Shown here piece by piece: positions 1 through 7,395 of a stretch of 8,649 nt of DNA (its first letter is position 1; the number at the start of each line of letters is the position of its first letter). This DNA is from Bordetella parapertussis (GTDB lineage: Bacteria; Pseudomonadota; Gammaproteobacteria; Burkholderiales; Burkholderiaceae). The position numbers and the translations under genes are program-made. The DNA lies in the NCBI GenBank assembly GCA_945901665.1, contig CAMDLJ010000091.1:1-8649 (forward strand). Reading direction: 5' to 3'. The notes under the pieces were generated by a model. It ran no database searches. It was not told the DNA's origin and was given only the letters and a program-made list of their open reading frames with translations.

Positions 1-477
1 TGGATCAATTCAGGCGGGCTTGGCACCATGGGCGTGGGCATTCCCTATGCCATGGGCATCAAACTGGCCAAGCCTGACAGTGAGGTTTACTGCATCACCG
101 GCGAAGGTTCGGTGCAGATGTGCATCCAAGAGTTGTCGACTTGCTTGCAGTACAACACGCCCATCAAGATCATCGCTTTGAACAACCGCTACTTGGGCAT
201 GGTGCGCCAGTGGCAAGAGATCGAGTATTCGGGGCGCTACAGCCACAGCTACATGGACGCCTTGCCCAATTTCGTCAAGTTGGCCGAGTCCTATGGCCAC
301 GTGGGCATGCTGATCGAGCGTTCGCAAGATGTGGAGGGCGCTTTGATCGAGGCGCGCAAACTCAAGGACCGCACGGTGTTCATGGACTTTCGCACCGACC
401 CGACTGAAAACGTGTTCCCGATGGTGCAAGCCGGAAAAGGCATCACTGAAATGCTGCTGGGCAGCGAGGACTTGTAA
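1..477 (+). CDS. ilvB: Acetolactate synthase large subunit, 3' part (5' end outside window)
   Basis: This is the C-terminal 158 residues of the catalytic subunit of acetohydroxyacid synthase, which condenses two pyruvates to acetolactate, or pyruvate with 2-ketobutyrate, in valine, leucine and isoleucine synthesis. The reading frame is open from base 1 (WINSGGLGTMG...) to TAA at 475-477, so the gene enters from the left. What is visible is the TPP-binding C-terminal domain. It has a GEG...NN thiamine diphosphate/Mg motif at bases 100-186 and the family block NNRYLGMVRQWQ directly after. The motif reads GEG where most family members have GDG; glutamate can still ligand the metal, and I recall related betaproteobacterial IlvB proteins with the same residue. 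The small subunit gene ilvN follows after a rather long 162-bp gap. The identification is secure. The start, the FAD domain and any upstream regulation are outside the window. Confidence 0.95.
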   Translation, partial: WINSGGLGTMGVGIPYAMGIKLAKPDSEVYCITGEGSVQMCIQELSTCLQYNTPIKIIALNNRYLGMVRQWQEIEYSGRYSHSYMDALPNFVKLAESYGHVGMLIERSQDVEGALIEARKLKDRTVFMDFRTDPTENVFPMVQAGKGITEMLLGSEDL

Positions 478-639
478 GGCTGCACAGATCAACGGGTCGG
501 CATCCGTGCCAGGCCCACTCCCATCAACCCCGAGAAGAATCTATTGCCCGCCAACTTTGCCGGTTACCGCTGGCAGACGAGGGCGGTGACACCGACCACA
601 CCTGAGTGACACGGCGTCAGAGCGAAAAGAGGAATCCCC

Positions 640-2209
<1,570 letters not shown>

Positions 2210-2250
2210 GCACAAAGGCCACTTGGGTGGCCTTTGTGCTTGTGTCTTAT
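2210..2250 (+). terminator. Rho-independent terminator after ilvC
   Basis: GCACAAAGGCCAC (2210-2222) and GTGGCCTTTGTGC (2227-2239) form a perfect 13-bp stem with a TTGG loop. It is followed by a T-rich but interrupted tract (TTGTGTCTTATT). It ends the ilv unit and separates it from psd. The broken T-tract suggests that some readthrough into psd is possible. Confidence 0.8.
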
Positions 2251-2257
2251 TCAACGA

Positions 2258-2263
2258 TACACT
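2258..2263 (+). promoter_or_regulatory. Possible -10 box of psd (weak)
   Basis: TACACT matches 4 of 6 bases of the sigma70 -10 consensus. Its spacing puts the expected transcription start at A2270, the first base of the psd ATG. No convincing -35 box is seen 16-18 bp upstream, where the terminator stem lies. The call rests on position and on the lack of a clear Shine-Dalgarno for psd. Confidence 0.25.
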
Positions 2264-2269
2264 GAGACC

Positions 2270-2929
2270 ATGTCTTCCAACTCCTACCCCCATCCCATCT
2301 TGGCACGCGAGGGCTGGCCTTTCATTCTGTTGGCCCTGGTGCTGGCCATTGGGGTCCATGCCACGGCCGGCTGGGTCTGGGCTTTGCCGTTTGATGTGGT
2401 TTTGGTCTTTGTGGTTCAGTTTTTCCGCGATCCTGCGCGGGCCATTCCCGACTTTCCCAATGCCGTGCTGTCACCGGCCGATGGCCGCGTGGTCAAAATT
2501 GAAAAAACCTTTGACCCCTTTGCCCAGCGCGATGCCATTTTGGTCAGTGTGTTCATGAATGTGTTTAATGTGCACAGCAACCGCTCCAGCGTGAATGGGG
2601 TGGTGCGCAGCGTCAGCTACTTTCCAGGTTTGTTTGTGAATGCCGATTTGGACAAGGCGTCGACCGAAAACGAACGCAATGCGGTGGTGATTGATGCGCA
2701 GATTGGCGCCCAACAGCACACCATCACCTTGGTGCAAGTGGCGGGTTTGATCGCACGGCGCATCCTGTGTTACGTCCAGGCCGGCCACAACTTGCAAAAA
2801 GGTGAACGGTATGGCTTTATCCGTTTTGGCTCGCGTGTGGATGTGTATTTGCCGCTGAGTGCTCAAGTCTTGGTGGCCCCGGGTGACAAGGTGTCTGCCA
2901 CCCTGACCCCGCTGGCCACGGTGGGCTGA
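2270..2929 (+). CDS. psd: Phosphatidylserine decarboxylase proenzyme, archaeal/short type
   Basis: This membrane-associated, pyruvoyl-dependent enzyme converts phosphatidylserine to phosphatidylethanolamine. It has 219 residues, matching the short PSD-A type rather than the roughly 300-residue E. coli type. One or two hydrophobic segments lie at about residues 14-50 ([20 protein letters not shown] and following) and would anchor it in the inner membrane. Family motifs follow: SPADGR with D71, [12 protein letters not shown] with H102, and RFGSR with the predicted self-cleavage between G187 and S188, where the serine becomes the pyruvoyl group. D71 and H102 are the likely partners in autocleavage. 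The start is taken at ATG 2270. A longer reading from TTG 2234 would run through the terminator stem and adds nothing family-like. There is no strong Shine-Dalgarno (only GAGA at 2264-2267). pssA starts 27 bp downstream, and the two enzymes act in sequence. Confidence 0.93.
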   Translation: MSSNSYPHPILAREGWPFILLALVLAIGVHATAGWVWALPFDVVLVFVVQFFRDPARAIPDFPNAVLSPADGRVVKIEKTFDPFAQRDAILVSVFMNVFNVHSNRSSVNGVVRSVSYFPGLFVNADLDKASTENERNAVVIDAQIGAQQHTITLVQVAGLIARRILCYVQAGHNLQKGERYGFIRFGSRVDVYLPLSAQVLVAPGDKVSATLTPLATVG

Positions 2930-2956
2930 TCGGCTTCTGAGCCCGATGAATTCCGC

Positions 2957-3757
2957 ATGACCGACCCCACCGATAAGCCTGACGATTTGCCCGCTCGCCC
3001 TCGCAAGGGCATATACGTGCTGCCCAATTTGTTCACCTTGGCGGCTTTATTCGGTGGGTTTTACGCGATTGTCATGGCCATGAACAACCGTTTCGATTTG
3101 GCAGCGATGGGGGTATTTTGTGCCATGGTGCTGGACAGTTTGGACGGGCGTGTGGCGCGCATGACCAACACGCAAAGCGCTTTTGGTGAGCAAATGGACT
3201 CGCTGGCCGATATGGTCTCTTTCGGGGCTGCCCCCGCTTTGATCGCTTACGAATGGTCGCTCAAAGGCTTGGGGCGTTGGGGTTGGGTCGCCGCCTTTGT
3301 GTACATTTCTTGCGCAGCCTTGCGCTTGGCGCGTTTCAATGTCAACACCTCGGTGGTGGATAAGCGGTATTTCCAAGGTTTGCCGTCACCCGCTGCGGCA
3401 GCACTGGTCATGGGCTACATCTGGATCATGACCGAGTTGCAGTGGATGGACAGCACCATCACCTGGATCATGTTTGCGGTGTGCTTGTTTTCCGGCCTGA
3501 CCATGGTGACCAATCTGCCTTACTACAGCTTCAAAGACATTCAGATGAAAAAGAGCGTGCCTTTTGCCGCCATTGTTTTGATCGCCTTGATCATCGCCGT
3601 CATCAACATTGACCCGCCCTTGGTGCTGTTCGCCTTGTTCGTGAGTTATGGCCTGAGCGGTTATGCGGTGTACGCTTACCGCAAAGCCACTGGGGTGCAA
3701 ACCAGCGTGATCAGCACATCGACCGATGAGCCCGACGAAAAAGGCTTGCACAACTGA
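2957..3757 (+). CDS. pssA: CDP-diacylglycerol--serine O-phosphatidyltransferase (phosphatidylserine synthase)
   Basis: The enzyme transfers the phosphatidyl group from CDP-diacylglycerol to L-serine, giving phosphatidylserine, the substrate of the adjacent Psd. The protein has 266 residues and is an integral membrane protein of the CDP-alcohol phosphatidyltransferase family. The full signature D-G-x2-A-R-x8-G-x3-D-x3-D is present as D63, G64, A67, R68, G77, D81 and D85. About seven or eight hydrophobic segments are visible, starting near residue 20 (LPNLFTLAALFGGFYAIVMA) and ending with LVLFALFVSYGLSGYAVYAY. The acidic C-terminal tail is cytoplasmic by inference. The ATG at 2957 has no clear Shine-Dalgarno, so translation may be coupled to psd, which ends 27 bp upstream. 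The leuA leader promoter overlaps its last codons, and no separate terminator precedes the leuA attenuator. Confidence 0.94.
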   Translation: MTDPTDKPDDLPARPRKGIYVLPNLFTLAALFGGFYAIVMAMNNRFDLAAMGVFCAMVLDSLDGRVARMTNTQSAFGEQMDSLADMVSFGAAPALIAYEWSLKGLGRWGWVAAFVYISCAALRLARFNVNTSVVDKRYFQGLPSPAAAALVMGYIWIMTELQWMDSTITWIMFAVCLFSGLTMVTNLPYYSFKDIQMKKSVPFAAIVLIALIIAVINIDPPLVLFALFVSYGLSGYAVYAYRKATGVQTSVISTSTDEPDEKGLHN

Positions 3758-3777
3758 TGCAAAGCCTGTGATATGCT
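3746..3777 (+). promoter_or_regulatory. Predicted promoter of the leuL-leuA leader transcript
   Basis: An extended -10 box, TGA-TATGCT, lies at 3769-3777 (TGn plus 4 of 6 matches to TATAAT). The best -35-like hexamer, TTGCAC (3746-3751), is 20 bp upstream, which is long, so the extended -10 probably carries the activity. The predicted start is C3784 or, more likely, A3785, the first base of the leader ATG. The upstream part lies inside the end of pssA. Confidence 0.5.
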
Positions 3778-3784
3778 GTGTCCC

Positions 3785-3838
3785 ATGAACACCAAAGGCT
3801 TGCTACTGCTACTTCGCTCCATCGGGCGGAGTGGGTAG
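3785..3838 (+). CDS. leuL: leu leader peptide (leucine attenuator peptide), 17 aa
   Basis: A short open frame encodes MNTKGLLLLLRSIGRSG and ends at TAG 3836-3838. Codons 6-10 are five leucines in a row (TTG CTA CTG CTA CTT, 3800-3814), including two CTA codons, which I expect to be rare in this type of genome. Such a run directly before a terminator hairpin and leuA is the hallmark of ribosome-mediated transcription attenuation: ribosome stalling when charged Leu-tRNA is scarce lets polymerase continue into leuA. Only leucine is over-represented, which fits LeuA being the leucine-specific committed step. No Shine-Dalgarno precedes the ATG, and the predicted transcription start coincides with it, so the start may be leaderless. 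The peptide itself probably has no function after synthesis. Confidence 0.85.
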   Translation: MNTKGLLLLLRSIGRSG

Positions 3839-3839
3839 C
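3808..3839 (+). promoter_or_regulatory. Attenuator 1:2 (pause) hairpin
   Basis: GCTACTTCGCTCC (3808-3820) can pair with GGAGTGGGTAGC (3828-3839), giving 12 pairs including three G-U pairs, with C3815 bulged and a 7-base loop. The left arm covers the last leucine codons, and the right arm contains the leader stop codon. A ribosome stalled on the leucine codons would block the left arm and free the right arm. Confidence 0.6.
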
Positions 3840-3878
3840 GCGCACACATTCCATTCAAGGCCCGTATGCCAGCGCTAC
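3835..3878 (+). promoter_or_regulatory. Candidate antiterminator pairing
   Basis: GTAGCGC (3835-3841) is an exact 7-base complement of GCGCTAC (3872-3878). The first segment is part of the right arm of the pause hairpin. The second takes the loop end and the first three bases of the terminator's 3' arm. The pairing is thus incompatible with the pause hairpin and competes with the terminator. The role is inferred from geometry, without free-energy calculation. Confidence 0.5.
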
Positions 3879-3894
3879 GGGCCTTTTGTTTTTT
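3857..3894 (+). terminator. Attenuator terminator upstream of leuA
   Basis: AAGGCCCGTA (3857-3866) and TACGGGCCTT (3876-3885) form a perfect 10-bp stem with a 9-base loop, and a T-tract TTTTGTTTTTT (3884-3894) follows. It stands 32 bases before the leuA ATG and 18 bases after the leader stop codon, the expected position for an attenuator. It could also stop transcripts arriving from psd-pssA. Confidence 0.9.
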
Positions 3895-3914
3895 GGCCAT
3901 GATTTTTCTTGAAC

Positions 3915-3919
3915 AGGAG
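3915..3919 (+). promoter_or_regulatory. Ribosome binding site that fixes the leuA start
   Basis: AGGAG lies 7 bases before ATG 3927. The frame is open from TTG 3909, but that codon overlaps the region before this site and would add six residues absent from the LeuA family. The ATG is preferred. Confidence 0.85.
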
Positions 3920-3926
3920 CGGCAAC

Positions 3927-5465
3927 ATGAGCGACCAATTGATCATTTTTGACACCACCTTGCGCGATGGCGAGCAGTCCCCTGGCGCCTCGATGACCAA
4001 AGACGAGAAACTGCGCATCGCCCGCCAGCTGGAGCGACTCAAGGTGGACGTGATCGAGGCCGGTTTTGCTGCCAGCTCCAATGGCGACTTTGATGCTGTT
4101 CAAGCCATTGCCAATGCGATCAAGGATTCCACGATTTGTTCTTTGTCGCGTGCCAACGACCGTGATATTTCGCGTTCGGCCGAGGCCCTCAAAGGCGCTA
4201 AACGGGGCCGCATCCATACGTTCATTGCCACCTCGCCATTGCACATGGAGAAAAAGCTGCGCATGACCCCCGACCAGGTGTTTGAGCAGGCCCGTCAATC
4301 GGTGCGCTTTGCCCGCAATTTGCTTGACGACATCGAATTCAGCCCCGAAGACGGATACCGCAGTGATCCGGACTTTTTGTGCCGGGTCATCGAGGCGGTG
4401 ATCCAAGAGGGTGCCACCACCATCAATGTGCCCGACACGGTGGGTTACGCCATTCCGGAGTTGTATGGCGAGTTCCTGCGCAACCTGCGCGAGCGCATCC
4501 CCAACAGCGACAAAGCCGTTTGGTCAGTGCACTGCCACAACGATTTGGGCATGGCGGTAGCCAACTCCTTGGCCGGGGTCAAAATTGGCGGGGCGCGACA
4601 AGTCGAGTGCACCATCAATGGTTTGGGTGAGCGGGCGGGCAATTGCTCGCTGGAAGAGGTGGTGATGGCCATCAAAACCCGGCGCGACTACTTTGGTTTG
4701 GATTGCGCCATCGATACCCGGCACATCTTGGCCGCCAGCCGCATGGTGAGCCAAACCACCGGCTTTGTGGTTCAGCCCAACAAGGCCGTGGTGGGGGCCA
4801 ATGCCTTTGCCCACGCCTCAGGCATCCACCAAGATGGCGTGCTCAAAGCGCGCGACACCTATGAAATCATGCGCGCCGAGGATGTGGGCTGGAGCGCCAA
4901 TAAGCTGGTGCTGGGCAAACTCAGCGGGCGCAATGCCTTCAAGCAGCGTTTGTTGGACTTGGGTGTGGAGATGGAGTCCGAGTCCGATATCAATGCCGCC
5001 TTTGCCCGCTTCAAAGAGCTGGCCGACCGCAAGAGCGATATTTTTGACGAAGACATCTTGGCCTTGGTCAGCGAAGAAAACACCCACCAAGGCGATGATG
5101 CCTATGGCTTCGTGTCTTTGGCTCAACACAGTGAAACCGGCGAACGCCCCCAAGCCAAGGTGGTATTCACCGTGCATGGCAAAGAGGTGCATGGCCAGTC
5201 AGACGGCAATGGCCCCGTGGACGCTTCGCTCAAGGCCATTGAGAACCATGTGAAAAGCGGTGCCGAGATGGTCTTGTATTCGGTCAACGCCATCAGCGGC
5301 TCCACCGAAAGCCAAGGCGAGGTCACGGTTCGGCTGCAAAACAGCGGTCGGGTGGTCAACGGCGTGGGTTCAGACCCAGACATCGTGGTGGCATCGGCAA
5401 AGGCGTACTTAAGTGCGCTCAATAAGCTGCAAAGCAAGGCGGATCGGGTAGCCGCCCAAGGCTAA
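3927..5465 (+). CDS. leuA: 2-isopropylmalate synthase
   Basis: The enzyme condenses 2-ketoisovalerate with acetyl-CoA to 2-isopropylmalate, the committed step of leucine synthesis. It has 512 residues, the normal length of bacterial type 1 LeuA. The N-terminal TIM-barrel domain (about 4-270) begins [15 protein letters not shown], with catalytic R13 and metal ligand D14. Further metal ligands are H202 and H204 in HCHNDLGMA, and N239 in [11 protein letters not shown] linker follows, then the C-terminal LeuA allosteric domain (about 385-505) that binds leucine for feedback inhibition and looks complete. The ATG at 3927 has AGGAG at 3915-3919. Two levels of leucine control are thus suggested: the leader-peptide attenuator upstream and allosteric inhibition of the enzyme. 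The 2-ketoisovalerate comes from the IlvBN-IlvC pathway encoded upstream. Confidence 0.97.
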   Translation: MSDQLIIFDTTLRDGEQSPGASMTKDEKLRIARQLERLKVDVIEAGFAASSNGDFDAVQAIANAIKDSTICSLSRANDRDISRSAEALKGAKRGRIHTFIATSPLHMEKKLRMTPDQVFEQARQSVRFARNLLDDIEFSPEDGYRSDPDFLCRVIEAVIQEGATTINVPDTVGYAIPELYGEFLRNLRERIPNSDKAVWSVHCHNDLGMAVANSLAGVKIGGARQVECTINGLGERAGNCSLEEVVMAIKTRRDYFGLDCAIDTRHILAASRMVSQTTGFVVQPNKAVVGANAFAHASGIHQDGVLKARDTYEIMRAEDVGWSANKLVLGKLSGRNAFKQRLLDLGVEMESESDINAAFARFKELADRKSDIFDEDILALVSEENTHQGDDAYGFVSLAQHSETGERPQAKVVFTVHGKEVHGQSDGNGPVDASLKAIENHVKSGAEMVLYSVNAISGSTESQGEVTVRLQNSGRVVNGVGSDPDIVVASAKAYLSALNKLQSKADRVAAQG

Positions 5466-5480
5466 ACCGCCTCGCGCCAC

Positions 5481-5500
5481 ACCGGCAAGGCCGGTTTACT
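5481..5500 (+). terminator. Weak hairpin after leuA, possible terminator
   Basis: ACCGGC (5481-5486) and GCCGGT (5490-5495) form a 6-bp GC-rich stem with a 3-base loop, followed only by TTACTTGAT. It starts 15 bases after the leuA stop. The stem is short and the T-tract poor, so termination would be partial. Confidence 0.4.
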
Positions 5501-5527
5501 TGATAAATGTTTTCCAAGTCTTTGATC

Positions 5528-5555
5528 TTGCGAAACTATTTTTCTTTGTTAGACT
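5528..5555 (+). promoter_or_regulatory. Predicted sigma70 promoter of pbpG
   Basis: TTGCGA (5528-5533) and TAGACT (5550-5555) each match 4 of 6 consensus bases, with a 16-bp spacer and an extended -10 TG (5547-5548). The predicted start is near 5562, upstream of the TTG at 5585. The surrounding 5500-5575 stretch is markedly AT-richer than the genes on either side, as expected for a promoter region. Confidence 0.5.
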
Positions 5556-5584
5556 CCAAGCTTCTAGATTTGTGGGGTAGCGCT

Positions 5585-6577
5585 TTGAAGCAAATTGCAC
5601 GGGGTTGGGGCATATTGTTGTTGTCCATGTGTTTGGCAGGTTCGGTCATGGCGGCTGAACCTGCAAAATCAACAACTGCAGCAGCAGCCAAAAAACCGGT
5701 CGCTCAGGCCCAACGCAACAAAGCCAAAGCAAAAACCAAAACCAAAGCGCCGGTGAAAGCCCGTGTCGATACGCGGCCTTCTTTTGGCAAAGTGGCCGGC
5801 TTGCATGATGTGAGTGACGAGCTTTCGCTCAAGTCCAGTGTGGCTTTGGTGGTCGACCAAGAAACCCAAGAGGTGCTGCTCAGCAAAAACGACAGCGCCG
5901 TGTTGCCCATTGCATCCATCACCAAGTTGATGACGGCTTTGCTCATCAACGATGCGCAGTTGCCCATGGACGAGATGATCACCATCACCCAAGACGATGT
6001 GGACACCGAAAAGGGCAGCCGTTCACGGCTGCAAGTGGGCGCCAGTTTGGCCCGTGGTGAGTTGCTGCATTTGGCTTTGATGGCGAGCGAAAACCGCGCC
6101 GCCCATGCCTTGGGCCGAACTTACCCGGGTGGGCTGCAGGTCTTTGTGGGGCTGATGAACCTGAAAGCCAAAGACATGGGTATGACCGATACCCGCTTTG
6201 TCGAGCCCACGGGTTTGTCGAGCAAAAACCAATCCAGTGCCAAAGACTTGGTCACCTTGGTGCAAACGGCCTATCGCGAGCCCCTGTTGCGCGACCTCTC
6301 AACCAGCGACAGCCATGTGGTGGATGTCGGCCGCCACAGCCTGATCTACAAAACCACCAACCGCTTGATCAACAACCCCAGTTGGGACATTGGTTTGCAA
6401 AAAACCGGTTACATCTCTGAGGCGGGTCAATGCCTGGTGATGCAAACCAAAATTGCCGGACGCAAACTCATCATGGTCTTTTTGGACTCGGCGGGCAAAT
6501 TCAGCCGCATTGCCGACGCTGAGCGCGTGCGCCGCTGGGTCGAGGCCAAGCACCGCGCGGTTATTCCGCAAACCTGA
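5585..6577 (+). CDS. pbpG: D-alanyl-D-alanine endopeptidase (PBP7-like, peptidase S11)
   Basis: This is a periplasmic low-molecular-mass penicillin-binding protein that cleaves D-Ala-mDAP cross-links during cell-wall remodelling. All three active-site motifs are present: S111-ITK114 (SxxK nucleophile), S168-EN170 and K273-TG275. From the TTG at 5585 the protein has 330 residues and a clear signal peptide: basic MKQIAR, hydrophobic GWGILLLSMCLAGSVMA, with cleavage likely after A23 (VMA/A). A Lys/Ala/Thr-rich basic linker of about 40 residues then precedes the catalytic domain. An in-frame ATG at 5507 would give 356 residues but puts 26 residues ahead of the signal peptide, has no Shine-Dalgarno, and places the predicted promoter inside the gene. 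I prefer 5585, which has GGGG at 5574-5577 before it, but the start is uncertain. The function is well supported; dacA-type carboxypeptidase activity is the main alternative. Confidence 0.88.
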   Translation: MKQIARGWGILLLSMCLAGSVMAAEPAKSTTAAAAKKPVAQAQRNKAKAKTKTKAPVKARVDTRPSFGKVAGLHDVSDELSLKSSVALVVDQETQEVLLSKNDSAVLPIASITKLMTALLINDAQLPMDEMITITQDDVDTEKGSRSRLQVGASLARGELLHLALMASENRAAHALGRTYPGGLQVFVGLMNLKAKDMGMTDTRFVEPTGLSSKNQSSAKDLVTLVQTAYREPLLRDLSTSDSHVVDVGRHSLIYKTTNRLINNPSWDIGLQKTGYISEAGQCLVMQTKIAGRKLIMVFLDSAGKFSRIADAERVRRWVEAKHRAVIPQT

Positions 6578-6651
6578 GCCGTCCACGCGGCCCCTCTGGT
6601 CCGCGGTAGATGCATCTTTTCCGCCTTGGCGGGATAAACCCATTGACAGGC
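6578..6651. other. Convergent intergenic region between pbpG and the hydrolase gene
   Basis: These 74 bases lie between two genes that end toward each other. Short inverted repeats are visible: CGCGG/CCGCG (6586-6590 and 6601-6605), CCGCC/GGCGG (6621-6625 and 6628-6632), and GCGGG/CCCGC (6629-6633 and 6662-6666), the last reaching into the hydrolase end. None is followed by a T-run on either strand, so no canonical intrinsic terminator is identified. Confidence 0.4.
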
Positions 6652-7386
6652 TCAGCGCTGTCCCGCGTCCAACAGGCGTTGGGTGAGCCAATCCGGCTCT
6701 TGAACCATCACTTCATGCCCGCAAGCCACCCGTTCCATCTGCCAGCCTGGGGTGTTTTCAAGTCGCGCTTCGATCGCACCAAAAGGTGAGGGGTCGTAGC
6801 CCGCGGCGCGGATGTACACGGCCTTGCGCACATGCTCCCAAGGCCGGTCATGTTCCAGGGCTTGCAGCATGCAAGCGGCGGGTTGGTCACTGGTGCGCCG
6901 GTCGACCCAGGCTTGGTCTTCGGGTGATGTGATTTTCCAAGACGCCGCACTGGGGGCGGGAATGCGCCAATGGGATTCAAACGCCAATCGCGCCTTTTCA
7001 CGCCGATCTGGCGGCATGGCATCCACCAGGCTTTGGTGGGGCTCTGGCACAAACGCATCCAAAAAAACCATGGCGTCGATGCGGCTGCGCAGGTCTTCGG
7101 CCACGCCGGTGATCACCATGCCACCATAGCTGTGGCCGCACAAAACAACGTCTTCCAGCTCTTCAGACTGAATCAGGCCGACCACGTCTTGCACATGAGT
7201 CATCAAATTGACCTCGGGGGTGAGCAGGTGGGCCCGATCTGCCAAGCCCGTCAATGTGGGTGTGAAAACCCGGTGACCCGCAGCCATCAGCCGGTCACTG
7301 ACCCGGCGCCAGCACCAGCCCCCATGCCAGGCCCCATGAACCAGCACAAAATTGCATGCCTTCTCATGGGTCTGGTTGATGGACAT
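6652..7386 (-). CDS. Alpha/beta hydrolase, methylesterase/EstC-like
   Basis: This 244-residue protein has the alpha/beta hydrolase fold. The oxyanion motif LVHGAWHGGWCW (15-26) lies near the N-terminus. The nucleophile elbow is GHSYGG with S86, the probable acid is D198 in GYDPSPFG, and the histidine is H224 in ACGHEVMVQEP. The HGAWHGGWCW and GHSYGG patterns place it with the plant methylesterase/hydroxynitrile-lyase-like group, which also includes bacterial esterases such as EstC. The substrate cannot be told from the sequence. No signal peptide is seen, so it is probably cytoplasmic. ATG 7386 lies 9 bp after the stop of the gltL-like gene, implying co-transcription with the transporter. Its Shine-Dalgarno is poor (AGG directly before ATG), so translation may be coupled to gltL. 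The family assignment is firm; the reaction is unknown. Confidence 0.85.
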   Translation of the reverse strand: MSINQTHEKACNFVLVHGAWHGGWCWRRVSDRLMAAGHRVFTPTLTGLADRAHLLTPEVNLMTHVQDVVGLIQSEELEDVVLCGHSYGGMVITGVAEDLRSRIDAMVFLDAFVPEPHQSLVDAMPPDRREKARLAFESHWRIPAPSAASWKITSPEDQAWVDRRTSDQPAACMLQALEHDRPWEHVRKAVYIRAAGYDPSPFGAIEARLENTPGWQMERVACGHEVMVQEPDWLTQRLLDAGQR

Positions 7387-7395
7387 CCTGGGCGC

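Noticed and set aside
10..492. 160-codon minus-strand open frame opposite ilvB
   Set aside because: It is a His/Ala/Val-rich shadow of the ilvB frame with no family resemblance.
3746..3777. Standard -35/-10 promoter using TTGCAC and TATGCT
   Set aside because: The 20-bp spacer is too long for a normal sigma70 promoter. I kept only the extended -10 interpretation, with moderate confidence.
3758..3926. T-box or metabolite riboswitch upstream of leuA
   Set aside because: No T-box sequence or specifier-loop arrangement is seen. The run of five Leu codons in a translatable frame explains the terminator better as peptide-mediated attenuation.
3855..4406. 183-codon minus-strand open frame over the leuA start and attenuator
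   Set aside because: It runs antisense through the terminator and leuA, with no recognisable motif or ribosome binding site; it is a shadow of leuA.
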